This document shows positions 7,162-15,462 of a stretch of DNA of 20,362 nucleotides, piece by piece. Numbering within the stretch: the stretch's first letter is position 1; every line of letters begins with the position of its first letter. Origin of the DNA: Lachnospiraceae bacterium (GTDB lineage Bacteria > Bacillota > Clostridia > Lachnospirales > Lachnospiraceae). A model generated the notes under the pieces. The model searched no databases and was not told the DNA's origin. It saw nothing but the letters and a program-made list of their open reading frames with translations. The stretch covers positions 1 through 20,362 of the forward strand of contig DPZM01000283.1 of NCBI GenBank assembly GCA_003535955.1, in the 5' to 3' direction. Made by a program: the position numbers and the translations under genes.

Positions 7162-7377
7162 AAAGTCGTATAATACACACTCAAAACAATTATGTCAGGT
7201 TCATTCCCAGTTTGGTTAGACACAACAATTTGATTTTTTAGGTATGCACCTTGTAGATTTTATACAGTCCACAGTTGCCAAAACTTTTTTTGCTTATACG
7301 TATTATCCTGCGTTTTCGGAGTCACCCATTTTCACCGCCTTTCCTCCATATAAACAGCACGGAACACCTTTGCAGGC

Positions 7378-8307
7378 TTACCAAAGCTTATTCATGCTCT
7401 CCTCTAACAGAAATGCTATCTCAAACGGATCAGCGTCCATGCTCTTGGTGATCATCTCATCAAAAGCTTTTATTACCCCTGATATCTTAACGGCCAGTCC
7501 GGAAAGCACATCCGCCCTGTCAGGTCCTGAACCGGCAGCGTCCTTTGTATAGCTCTCAATATAGTTTTCCAGCCGCCCGCCTATATAACGATCCCCTTCG
7601 ATTCCAAGAAACAGCTTCTCCATTTCCGGATCGTATTTTCCGAACGCGGCATAGATCCCTACCGCATCAGCCACCAGCTCATCCCACACGGCATCCTTTT
7701 TTTCCGGGAACAGCCTCCGGCAGACAAAATGAGTGCATTCGTGATATTTCCTGATCCGGTCGGAAAGCGCTGTCCATTCATCCGCCTCTAATCCGAGCCT
7801 CTTGGCAGAGACCGCATTGTAAGGGCCGGCAGAAAGGGCGATGACAGAATCAAGGTAATTCCTTTTATCCGATGTGAACCGCTTAAACTCCGCGCTCCAA
7901 TCAGGGAAAAGGTTTCCCTTGTCAGCTTCGGCTTTTAAAAACTCCTTCTTATGCGCCTTTATTTTCGTCCAGTTGATCACGCCATCGATCATGGACGCCC
8001 CCTGTGTATCCGGTATGTCCACTGCCTCGCACCGGTTGGCCATGATCTGAAGAAAGGTCACAAAATCCCTCCGCTTATTCAGCGTGACGCACAGTACGCG
8101 CCCGGCCGGCGTATCCAGATATTCAAGCTTATCCTTTTCGTCCATGCAAAAATGAGACAGGCTCTTCTCGCTGACATCCCGCCCTCTTTTTACAATATCG
8201 TCATAACTCGCCTGCCCTTCCCCGCCCGGGCATAGATAAAGCTGCTTAAATTCCCCGGCCAGGCTTTCGATCACCTGCCGTCCATATAATGAAGCTTCCA
8301 TATTCAC
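7378..8307 (-). CDS. HExxH-motif protein of unknown function, last gene of the exporter operon
   Basis: A 309-residue protein I do not recognise as a named family. It has no signal peptide or membrane segment. Residues 189-193 are HECTH (HExxH), in KYHECTHFVCRRLFPEKKD, followed by WDELVADAVG (208-217), where E210 or D214 could be the third ligand, as in zincin-like metallopeptidases. The rest is mostly helical and charged, with several Cys (26, 54, 73, 93, 191, 196). The GTG at 8307 overlaps the STAS stop codon by four bases (GTGA); an ATG six bases on (8301) is an alternative. Neither has a clear ribosome site, so translational coupling is likely. Its position at the end of the partner-switching set suggests it is the regulated output or a partner, or a peptidase acting on the exported peptide. 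These are guesses from context. Confidence 0.75.
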   Translation of the reverse strand: MNMEASLYGRQVIESLAGEFKQLYLCPGGEGQASYDDIVKRGRDVSEKSLSHFCMDEKDKLEYLDTPAGRVLCVTLNKRRDFVTFLQIMANRCEAVDIPDTQGASMIDGVINWTKIKAHKKEFLKAEADKGNLFPDWSAEFKRFTSDKRNYLDSVIALSAGPYNAVSAKRLGLEADEWTALSDRIRKYHECTHFVCRRLFPEKKDAVWDELVADAVGIYAAFGKYDPEMEKLFLGIEGDRYIGGRLENYIESYTKDAAGSGPDRADVLSGLAVKISGVIKAFDEMITKSMDADPFEIAFLLEESMNKLW

Positions 8308-8609
8308 GATATATTCAGGTACTGCGCAATACCTGTCATGTTGATAGTTTCCATCACCCTGTCATTGACTCCGATGGTATTTATAGTTCCCTTGCCGTTC
8401 ATATCACGCGCCATCTCAAGAAGCACGCGAAGCCCCGAAGAAACAATAAAATCCAGCCCGGTCAAGTCAAGCGTAAGCTCCGTGATCCCGGGCGTTTCGC
8501 TCATGGTTTCCCGGTATTTCTTCCCAAACTCAGTCGCGGCGGGCGTATTCATCTCGCCGCTTACTATAAAGGTCAGTTTGTTTCCATCGATCTCTTTTTG
8601 GATTGTCAT
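8304..8609 (-). CDS. STAS-domain anti-sigma factor antagonist
   Basis: A 101-residue single STAS domain of the SpoIIAA/RsbV class. In partner switching, the unphosphorylated antagonist binds the HATPase kinase and releases its target; the kinase phosphorylates a Ser and the PP2C phosphatase removes it. The switch segment is DLTGLDFIVSSGLR with Ser57/Ser58 at the usual site (the common DSSG is VSSG here). The start at 8609 is chosen over an upstream ATG at 8636 because AAGGAG lies about 5 bases before it; it begins two bases after the HATPase stop. The gene overlaps the next one (HExxH protein) at GTGA. Confidence 0.88.
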   Translation of the reverse strand: MTIQKEIDGNKLTFIVSGEMNTPAATEFGKKYRETMSETPGITELTLDLTGLDFIVSSGLRVLLEMARDMNGKGTINTIGVNDRVMETINMTGIAQYLNIS

Positions 8610-8611
8610 CT

Positions 8612-9028
8612 TTACTCCTTTCTGATTGTAAGACATACTATGTTTTTACCGTCCCTGTACTCATAAGAAACGCTGTCCATCAGCTTTTTTGTCATAAATA
8701 TCCCAAGCCCGCCGATCCGGCGTTCCTCCAAGGGAACATGTACATCCGGATCTTCTCTTGCAAAAGGATCAAAGGGCTTCCCCCTGTCCTCAAGCGTCAG
8801 CAGGATATTTCCGCCCTGCGTCTCAAGGTTTACCGAAAGCGGCCTCCCATATGGTGCCTCCTCTGCCTGTGGATATGCATAGCTCGCCACATTCATAAAC
8901 ATTTCATCAAAGGCAACCGTCAGCTTATACCGGGACTCCTTCGAGCAGCCAAGCTCTTTCAGGCATTCTGCAAGCCACTGCATTGCCTCTTCATATACTT
9001 TTTCCGTTGCTTCAAATATTTTCTTCAT
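8612..9028 (-). CDS. Anti-sigma-type serine kinase (HATPase, RsbW/SpoIIAB-like)
   Basis: A 138-residue GHKL-fold ATPase. The N-box is FDEMFMNVASYAY (E42, N46), the G1 box EDRGKPFDPF (D81, G83), and the G2 box GGLGIFM (106-112). Length matches stand-alone anti-sigma kinases. It would bind either its target or the STAS protein (8304-8609), which it can phosphorylate. Its 5' end overlaps the phosphatase gene by 17 bp. The usual target would be a sigma factor, but none is encoded in this window, so the target is elsewhere or is not a sigma factor. Confidence 0.9.
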   Translation of the reverse strand: MKKIFEATEKVYEEAMQWLAECLKELGCSKESRYKLTVAFDEMFMNVASYAYPQAEEAPYGRPLSVNLETQGGNILLTLEDRGKPFDPFAREDPDVHVPLEERRIGGLGIFMTKKLMDSVSYEYRDGKNIVCLTIRKE

Positions 9029-10673
9029 TTCCGTGATATGTCAGCATCAGCATCGTAAGATCATCAAACTGATCCGCAGAGCCCCTGAATCCTCTGATCT
9101 CATCATCTATTGCCTTAAGGCTTTCGGAATCGCTCCGATCCTGTGAAACCTCTTTTACAAAGGCGGAAAGCTCTGTTTTTTCCCCGAAGAAATCCCCCGC
9201 CTCGTTCCTTGCCTCCGTGACCCCGTCAGTATACAGGAAGATCCTGTCCCCCGGCTGCAGCTTTATCTTTGTGTCCTTGTAATTATATTTATTCCAGCCC
9301 GCAAGTACCAGATTTACAGGATCATCTCTCAGAAAAGCGCTGCTGCCGTCCGCCCTTATGATAACCGGCGGGGTATGGCCGGCATTAACATAACGCAGCT
9401 CTCCTGTCGGCAGGTCAAGCAGCCCCAAAAAACAGGTAACGAACAGCTCTCCCCTGCAGTTCTCAAAAAGCACATTGCTTGTATGTCCCATCGTTGATTC
9501 AACGGAGCCCGTCATGATCAGATTGTCCTTTAAAAGGGTCTTGGCCAGCACCATGAACAGGGCGGCAGGGATTCCCTTGCCCGAGACATCCCCCACCACG
9601 AAGGCAACGAGCTCCTGATCAAGCATATAATAATCATAAAAGTCACCGCCGACCTCTTTCGCCATGGTCATTGATGCCGCAAGCTCAAACCTCCCCCTGA
9701 CCAATGTCCCCTTCATGGCTTTCGGAAGCATCTGCGACTGTATCGCGGATGCAAAACTGAGTTCCGCGCCTATCCGCTCCTTCTCAGCTATAAGGTCTGT
9801 AAGCTCCTTAATATTCCGTTCCGTATCCTCTTCCATCTTCTTAAACGAGGAGGCAAGGGTGGATATTTCTCTGATATTGCTGATGTTATCAAGCTCGCCG
9901 GACCTGATCGCACAGTTATCCCCGGAGAACCGCCCTGCCTCCTCAACGATCTTTTTGACAGGCGTGACAAACTCCCTGTGGATATAAAAATAGTCCAACA
10001 ATGAGACAAACACCAGCACGCCCAGGGTAAACGCGAGAACATAGCTAACATACATACGTACGCTGTGTACAAGCTCATCCATCGGGCGCTGCGCACAGAG
10101 GATGGCCCGCACGCTCCCGTCAGACCCCGGCACGGGAACTAAGGATGTGATATAAAGCTCTTCTCCATCCATAGAGCCTGTCTCTTCCACACTCCCGCGT
10201 TTCAGGCCGTTCTCATAGATATCCCTGTAAATCCTCCGATATTCCTCGTCTGTTATATCCTCTTCATACCCGATCGGCCAGGCCTCATATCCGCTGCCCT
10301 CAAGAACAGCATCGAACACAGCCCTGTACCGTCCGTAATCGGAGGTATCCACATCGATCACATACAGGAGCGTAACATTCTGAACCTGACAGAGCTTGTC
10401 AAGATACGCGGCCGTCAGATGATAATCGTCGCTTTCTCCGTTGCACTCAAGCCATGCGTCGATCCTGTCCCCGTCAATCAGGGTCACTGCCGTTTCCGCC
10501 GTCCGAAATGCGTTATCACTGTATTCCTTTTTCAGCGATGTCCTGAACCCTATGTACCCGATCTGACTCACACATGCGCAAAACACACACAATAGTAAAA
10601 CGTTTCCGAAAATTGCTCTGAAGGTCAGACCGCTCAGGATATGCTTCCACCAGCTCGTTTTTTTGTTCTCCAT
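9012..10673 (-). CDS. Membrane-bound SpoIIE/PP2C-type serine phosphatase with an extracytoplasmic sensor
   Basis: 553 residues. TM1 is about 18-42, an outside domain about 43-205 is PAS/Cache-like in length, TM2 is about 206-230, then a HAMP-like linker and coiled coil to about 305. The PP2C phosphatase domain is about 305-550: GGDFYD (342-347), GDVSGKG (361-367), YTDGVTEA (481-488), QFDDLTML (535-542), with the Asp residues that bind Mg/Mn. It should dephosphorylate the STAS antagonist (8304-8609) when the outside domain detects a signal and so reverse the HATPase kinase. The ligand is unknown; the exported peptide itself is possible given the operon. The start at 10673 has a modest ribosome site (GGAACG). 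Confidence 0.9.
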   Translation of the reverse strand: MENKKTSWWKHILSGLTFRAIFGNVLLLCVFCACVSQIGYIGFRTSLKKEYSDNAFRTAETAVTLIDGDRIDAWLECNGESDDYHLTAAYLDKLCQVQNVTLLYVIDVDTSDYGRYRAVFDAVLEGSGYEAWPIGYEEDITDEEYRRIYRDIYENGLKRGSVEETGSMDGEELYITSLVPVPGSDGSVRAILCAQRPMDELVHSVRMYVSYVLAFTLGVLVFVSLLDYFYIHREFVTPVKKIVEEAGRFSGDNCAIRSGELDNISNIREISTLASSFKKMEEDTERNIKELTDLIAEKERIGAELSFASAIQSQMLPKAMKGTLVRGRFELAASMTMAKEVGGDFYDYYMLDQELVAFVVGDVSGKGIPAALFMVLAKTLLKDNLIMTGSVESTMGHTSNVLFENCRGELFVTCFLGLLDLPTGELRYVNAGHTPPVIIRADGSSAFLRDDPVNLVLAGWNKYNYKDTKIKLQPGDRIFLYTDGVTEARNEAGDFFGEKTELSAFVKEVSQDRSDSESLKAIDDEIRGFRGSADQFDDLTMLMLTYHGNEENI

Positions 10674-10685
10674 ATTCGTTCCGAT

Positions 10686-10706
10686 CCGGCCCGCTTTGGG
10701 GACCGG
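10686..10706 (-). promoter_or_regulatory. Hairpin in the gap between transporter and phosphatase genes
   Basis: In the 45-bp gap, on the transcribed strand, CCGGTCC pairs with GGGCCGG (one G-U pair) around a 7-base loop. There is no following T-run, so it is not a standard terminator. It could be a processing or attenuation point that sets the ratio of exporter to regulator messages. Confidence 0.35.
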
Positions 10707-10718
10707 AAAATTTCCTTC

Positions 10719-13289
10719 TTATGACATCTGCCTCACTGCCAGATCATAGAAGAATCCCTTCTTCTCCATCAGCGAGTCGTAATTCCCTTCCTCGATGATC
10801 CGCCCGCCGTCCATCACTATGATGCGGTCGCAGCGTCTGACCGTGCTTAAGCGGTGTGCGATCACGAACTTCGTAGCCTTGATCTTTTCAAGCGTCTCCA
10901 CGACCATATTCTGGGTCACGTTATCAAGCGCGCTGGTCGCTTCATCAAGGAAGATCAGCTTCGGCTTTCCGACAAGGGCACGGGCGATAAGTATCCTCTG
11001 GGCCTGCCCGCCGGAGATCGTCCCCGCTCCCTCCGATACTATGGTATGCAGCCCCATAGGCATCGCCGCTATGTCATCCTTAAGCCCCACCTCATCTATC
11101 ACCTCATCGACCCGCTCTCTTTTCACAAGCGGGGCGGTGATAGTGATATTGTCATAGATGCTTCCCGCGATCAGCCCGCCGTCCTGCAGCACTACGCCGA
11201 ACTTTTTGCGCAGCTCCCTCTTGTCCATTTCATCGATATCCCTGTTGTCATAGAATATCTTTCCTGTACCGGGCTTCTCAAAGCCTAAGAGTAGCTTAAG
11301 GAGCGTTGACTTTCCGCATCCCGAGGGTCCCACGACCGCCACGTACTCTCCCGGCTTGACGCGGAGGTTGACATCGTTTAACACACTGCTCTCCCCTTCG
11401 TTGTAGGCAAAGGTCACATGCGACATCTCCACCTCCCCGCTCAGGTCGCCCGGAAGCCCTGCATCCTCCGAGTTCTCCGGAAGGGTATCAAGGATCGGCT
11501 TGACATACTCATAGATGGGCTTTACCATGTTCACAATAAGGAAGCTCTGCACCAGCGCAAAAACTGCGCCTGAAAAGGAACCGAAGGCCGATGTGAAGCC
11601 TGAGAATTCACCGAGGGACATGGTTAAGCTCTTTCGGATCATCATATAATAGAAGATCAGCGTAAATACAGTCGGGGCTCCGCCGGCAACCGTTCCGACC
11701 AGGTTTGTTGTGCGCTCCTTCTTCGCGTTAATGCTCTGCGAACGGGTGAAGCGTCCAAGGTATTTTAATATCGCCCGGTTTTCGGAGGCTGATATCCTGA
11801 TCTTTTCAATTCCGGAAAGCAGCTGGAATATCAGCGAATTCGCCTCAATATCCTGCTCCCTCTTTTCCTTTTCAAGCTTTGTCTGCTTTGCGCCCAGCCA
11901 CATAAGTATAAGCGCCATCACGGCAAGCAGGATAAGAGCGGTCCACGACATTTTCTTTGAGTACTTGAACATCCTGAAAAGATAGATAAATGAGAAAAGC
12001 ATAGTCAGCGCCGTCTGGGTGATATTGTCAGCGAGCACCTGGTAAATAGCCGCAATACCCATGACCCGCTCTCCCAGGGAGGCCGCATCATATTCCCGAA
12101 GGAAGCTCTCCGGAAGGTTAAAGAGGCGGTCGAGCGCCGCATTCTGCACCGCGTATTCCATCGAATTCATAGAGCGGAACATAGCAAGGTTTTTTACGAT
12201 GGTGAAGGTGATATTGCCGAGGGAACAGGAAAGTATCACTGCGCCCAAGGCAAAAAGCCCCTTGGTATCTCCTAAAGGGATATAGCGGTCATAAACCTTC
12301 TCATTTAAGAACGGCTCCAAAAGCCCCACCAGTGTCCCCAAAAGCGCAAGGAATATGAGCCTTGCGATATCCGACTTATAGACCTTCTTTATCCCGAATT
12401 TTACAAGATCGGCCGCTCCGATCTTCTTTTGCGGAAAAGGCCGGTAAAACACATAGCCCTTTGCGGTGAGCTTTTTCGCAAAGGAAGCGTCAAGCTTATG
12501 GCTTTCCCCGGTATCCGTATCATAATAGACATAGCTCTTAGGACCGTTCGGGATACACGGCACCGGAAGATTATTCTCTTCGATAAAGGCAAGGAGCGGT
12601 CCGCTGTCCTTCTTATACCAGTCGCCCGCAAGCACGACCTCCCTCACCGTAAAATGCGATATGCGGGAAATATCCAAAAGGCTGAATCGGGAGCCGCAGG
12701 CCTCACGGATCCGGTCTAAGGAAGCGATCTCGATATGCTCCTTCCGGCAAAGAAGAGCGGCGGCATTATACAGGGAATTCTTTACCGGCACATACTCCCT
12801 TTCTCCTTCGCTGCCCCTGCGGAAGATATTGTAGATCAGGGCCGCCGACTGCTTAAGTGTTGCCTTGTCCTCCTCTTCAGTCGCGTAAATATATCCCTCT
12901 TCCCGTATGTTCTGGAGGTTATAGCGCTCGATCAGCTCTTCTTCAAAGTCCTCGGCGGATAATAATCTTAAACCGATCTTTTCGGCAAAGGCCATGATCT
13001 GCTCCTTGCCTGTCTCTTCCTCAAGTACTTTAAGCTCCGCATGGTCAAGGGCAACGAACATGAGGCGCCATGAGCCGAGGATCTCAGAATCATAGCACAG
13101 CGATGGAAGCACCTCGCCCTCCTCCGCTTCCCGAAGGAACATGCGTCGTCCGTGAACCGGCTCGTTTTCACCTGCCACTTCCTTAAGCGGCAGGATATAG
13201 ACAAGGATATGCCCTTTCTCCGCACGGTAGGAAATGCCGGGATTTTCGGTAATATAATATTTTCCGCCGTTAAGAATTATTGTTTCCAT
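10719..13289 (-). CDS. NHLM-type RiPP exporter ABC transporter, ATP-binding/permease protein without peptidase
   Basis: 856 residues. This matches the second ABC protein of NHLM systems, which pairs with the C39 protein. An N-terminal region (1-300) has no C39 catalytic residues and starts with a beta-rich, cupin- or cNMP-binding-like part. The membrane domain spans about 305-600, and the nucleotide-binding domain about 615-856: Walker A GPSGCGKST (654-662), Q-loop LQDGG, signature ISGGQAQR (758-765), Walker B LIFLDEATSALD (778-789), H-loop H812. It begins one base after the stop of the C39 protein, with no clear ribosome site, so coupled translation is likely. The two ABC proteins probably act as a heterodimer with the HlyD-like protein to export leader-cleaved peptide. 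Confidence 0.92.
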   Translation of the reverse strand: METIILNGGKYYITENPGISYRAEKGHILVYILPLKEVAGENEPVHGRRMFLREAEEGEVLPSLCYDSEILGSWRLMFVALDHAELKVLEEETGKEQIMAFAEKIGLRLLSAEDFEEELIERYNLQNIREEGYIYATEEEDKATLKQSAALIYNIFRRGSEGEREYVPVKNSLYNAAALLCRKEHIEIASLDRIREACGSRFSLLDISRISHFTVREVVLAGDWYKKDSGPLLAFIEENNLPVPCIPNGPKSYVYYDTDTGESHKLDASFAKKLTAKGYVFYRPFPQKKIGAADLVKFGIKKVYKSDIARLIFLALLGTLVGLLEPFLNEKVYDRYIPLGDTKGLFALGAVILSCSLGNITFTIVKNLAMFRSMNSMEYAVQNAALDRLFNLPESFLREYDAASLGERVMGIAAIYQVLADNITQTALTMLFSFIYLFRMFKYSKKMSWTALILLAVMALILMWLGAKQTKLEKEKREQDIEANSLIFQLLSGIEKIRISASENRAILKYLGRFTRSQSINAKKERTTNLVGTVAGGAPTVFTLIFYYMMIRKSLTMSLGEFSGFTSAFGSFSGAVFALVQSFLIVNMVKPIYEYVKPILDTLPENSEDAGLPGDLSGEVEMSHVTFAYNEGESSVLNDVNLRVKPGEYVAVVGPSGCGKSTLLKLLLGFEKPGTGKIFYDNRDIDEMDKRELRKKFGVVLQDGGLIAGSIYDNITITAPLVKRERVDEVIDEVGLKDDIAAMPMGLHTIVSEGAGTISGGQAQRILIARALVGKPKLIFLDEATSALDNVTQNMVVETLEKIKATKFVIAHRLSTVRRCDRIIVMDGGRIIEEGNYDSLMEKKGFFYDLAVRQMS

Positions 13290-13290
13290 C

Positions 13291-15462
13291 TCACATAGTC
13301 TGAATTAAACGTTGATAGTGACCCGGGAGCTCGCGGAGCTCCTCATGCGTTCCCCTCTGCACGATCTTTCCGTGCTCCATGACAATGATCTCGTCACAGT
13401 CCCTTATAGCGGACAAACGGTGCGCAACGATGATGCAGGTGCAGCCCCTGCGTTTGATATTGTTGATGATCTGCTTCTCCACGATCGGATCAAGGGCGCT
13501 TGTCGCCTCGTCCATGATCAGGATGCCGGGGTTGGTGACCAGGGCTCTTGCGATCTCAAGCCTCTGCCTCTGCCCGCCGGAAAGATTGCGTCCTCCCTCT
13601 GACAGCTTATAGTTATAGGCGCCCGGCTTGCCCGTAATCACATCGTGTATGCAGGCGTCCTTGCATGCCTGTATTATATCCTGCTCCGGTATGAACCGGT
13701 TCCACATGGTCAGGTTGTCGCGGATCGTTCCCGAAAAGATAGTGATCTTCTGGCTCACAGTGGAAACGCTCGAGGCGAATACCTCCTTCGGGATCTGTTC
13801 CACCGGTACTCTGTCAAAAAGGATCTGTCCGTCCCAGGGAAGGTACAGTCCCGAGCATATCTTGCTCATGGTGGACTTGCCGCAGCCGGAGGCTCCGACA
13901 AAGGCAATGGAACTCCCACAGGGAAGATCAAAGGAAAAGTCGGAGATAAGCGGTTCCTCCAGACGGCTGTATCCAAAGGAAATGTTCTCAAGACGTATGT
14001 TACCTATTAACTTCTCCGTTAACGCAGCCTTCTCCGCCTCGGTAAACTTCTTGTCCTTCTCGTAGCGCATAATGTCGTCCACCCTGGACATGTCGGCCTT
14101 CGCGGACTGGATCTTCTGTATAAAGCCCGCCAGCTCAGTGACCGGCTGCGTGAAAGAAGACAGCAGCTGGGTAAAGGCCGTCAGCATGCCGGCAGTCATG
14201 TTCCCCCGAATGACCATGAAGCCGCCTACAATAAGGACGATGATGTTCGTAAGGTTATTGGATACCTGCGGGATGGCGTTCAGAACTTCCTGCCTGAAGC
14301 CAAGACTCTGTTCGGAGATCCCGATCTTCGCGTAATACCCTAACAGACGTTCGAGGTAGGTGTTTTCCGTTCCTGACGCCTTTAACGTGCTCGTGATGGA
14401 AAGCCCTGAAAACAGGGTCCCCATGAACTTTCCGTTGTCGATCTGGTTCTTCATCGTAAGATCCCCTATGGCGTCGGAGCTCCTTTTCATAATGAGAAGA
14501 TTCAGGATCACAAGCGCGCAGCCGATCGCCGCAAGCGGTATGCTGTAAAACAGCATAAGGATCAAAAAGAACGACGCGACAAAGGTATTCAGCACCGTCT
14601 GAGCCAGATCGCTGGTCAGAAAGATTGAGATATTGTTATTGTTCTCGACCCTCTTGGAAAGGTCTCCCGGGGAGCGCTGGTCAAAGAAATTGATCGGCAG
14701 CCTGAACAGGTGGTTTAAAAACTTATTTCCTGAAAGCAATGTCAGCTTGTTCTGGAGCCTCTGCAGAAGAATGCCCCTGTAATAGGTAAAACCTGCCTGA
14801 TACAGGATGGTTATTCCCATTACCGCAAGGAGCGTCGTCACCCAGTCCTTGTTTCCCCCGATCAGTATATCGTCGATAAATACCTGGGAATATACGGGCA
14901 TCAGCATTCCCGGAACGACCAGGAAAAGCCCCGTCACAACCAGCGACAGGAGGGCCGGCCCTTCTCCCTTTACGCGCTCCTTTATGAGGCCCGTCAATCT
15001 GTTCTCCTTAGGGGACTTCGTGAAGGCGTCTGTCACGCCGAAGGCCATCGCCACGCCGGTAAAGCATCTGTCCATGTCCTCATAGGTGAGCTTCCTGCGC
15101 CCCTTTGCCGGGTCGTTGATATAATAATCATTCCCCTTCACGCCCTCAAAGACCACGAAATGGTTGAAGTTCCAGTGGATGATGCAGGGAACGGGGAGCT
15201 TAAGGAGGCCCTCGACATCCTTCCGAAACCCATGAGCCTCAAGCCCCAGGTTCCTTGCCGCCCTCATGATGTTCTTCGCGTTGCTCCCGTCACGGGACAC
15301 CCCTGTTTCGATCCTGACCTGCTCAAGCGGCATGAACTTCCCAAAGTAAGCAAGCACCATTGTAAGACTCGCCGCCCCGCATTCGGTGTTCTCCATCTGG
15401 AAGATCGTCGGTGTCTTGACATATCCCCCGGGTTTTCTGTCGTATGCTTTTCCGGCTTCCAT
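13291..15462 (-). CDS. NHLM-type RiPP exporter: C39 peptidase/ABC transporter
   Basis: 723 residues. The N-terminal C39 peptidase (about 15-145) has the oxyanion Gln and Cys in FQMENTECGA (Q22, C28), the His in NFNHFVVFEG (H101) and the Asp in NDPAKG (D117). It cuts leaders after Gly-Gly, such as those ending EEAAGG and SLAAGG in the precursors at 4392-4706 and 1953-2174. The membrane domain is about 165-450 and the ATPase about 485-723: Walker A VGASGCGKST (522-531), signature LSGGQRQR (627-634), Walker B ILIMDEATSALD (647-658). The start ATG overlaps the HlyD stop by one base (TGATG). All catalytic residues seen are in place, so export and leader removal appear functional. Confidence 0.95.
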   Translation of the reverse strand: MEAGKAYDRKPGGYVKTPTIFQMENTECGAASLTMVLAYFGKFMPLEQVRIETGVSRDGSNAKNIMRAARNLGLEAHGFRKDVEGLLKLPVPCIIHWNFNHFVVFEGVKGNDYYINDPAKGRRKLTYEDMDRCFTGVAMAFGVTDAFTKSPKENRLTGLIKERVKGEGPALLSLVVTGLFLVVPGMLMPVYSQVFIDDILIGGNKDWVTTLLAVMGITILYQAGFTYYRGILLQRLQNKLTLLSGNKFLNHLFRLPINFFDQRSPGDLSKRVENNNNISIFLTSDLAQTVLNTFVASFFLILMLFYSIPLAAIGCALVILNLLIMKRSSDAIGDLTMKNQIDNGKFMGTLFSGLSITSTLKASGTENTYLERLLGYYAKIGISEQSLGFRQEVLNAIPQVSNNLTNIIVLIVGGFMVIRGNMTAGMLTAFTQLLSSFTQPVTELAGFIQKIQSAKADMSRVDDIMRYEKDKKFTEAEKAALTEKLIGNIRLENISFGYSRLEEPLISDFSFDLPCGSSIAFVGASGCGKSTMSKICSGLYLPWDGQILFDRVPVEQIPKEVFASSVSTVSQKITIFSGTIRDNLTMWNRFIPEQDIIQACKDACIHDVITGKPGAYNYKLSEGGRNLSGGQRQRLEIARALVTNPGILIMDEATSALDPIVEKQIINNIKRRGCTCIIVAHRLSAIRDCDEIIVMEHGKIVQRGTHEELRELPGHYQRLIQTM

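Larger units (their letters stand above)
6608..7377. other. 770-bp stretch without an intact gene
   Basis: This separates the end of the exporter operon from the nucleotidase. It holds the nucleotidase ribosome site, three inverted repeats (6685-6724, 6745-6756, 6761-6782) and a methyltransferase-like remnant (6901-7161). Between 7200 and 7377 a good GGAGGAAAGG ribosome-site-like sequence (complement strand, near 7330-7345) leads only to an 8-10 codon frame. I see no other coding signal, tRNA or clear terminator. Confidence 0.6.

Noticed and set aside
7300..7377. Tiny frame after a strong ribosome-site-like sequence GGAGGAAAGG (complement strand), reading MGDSENAG then stop
   Set aside because: Only eight to ten codons, no leader or core features and downstream stops; possibly the start of a lost gene, but not supportable as a peptide.
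9664..9987. Frames antisense to the phosphatase and transporters
   Set aside because: Long reverse frames are expected opposite these codon-biased genes; none has motifs or start signals.
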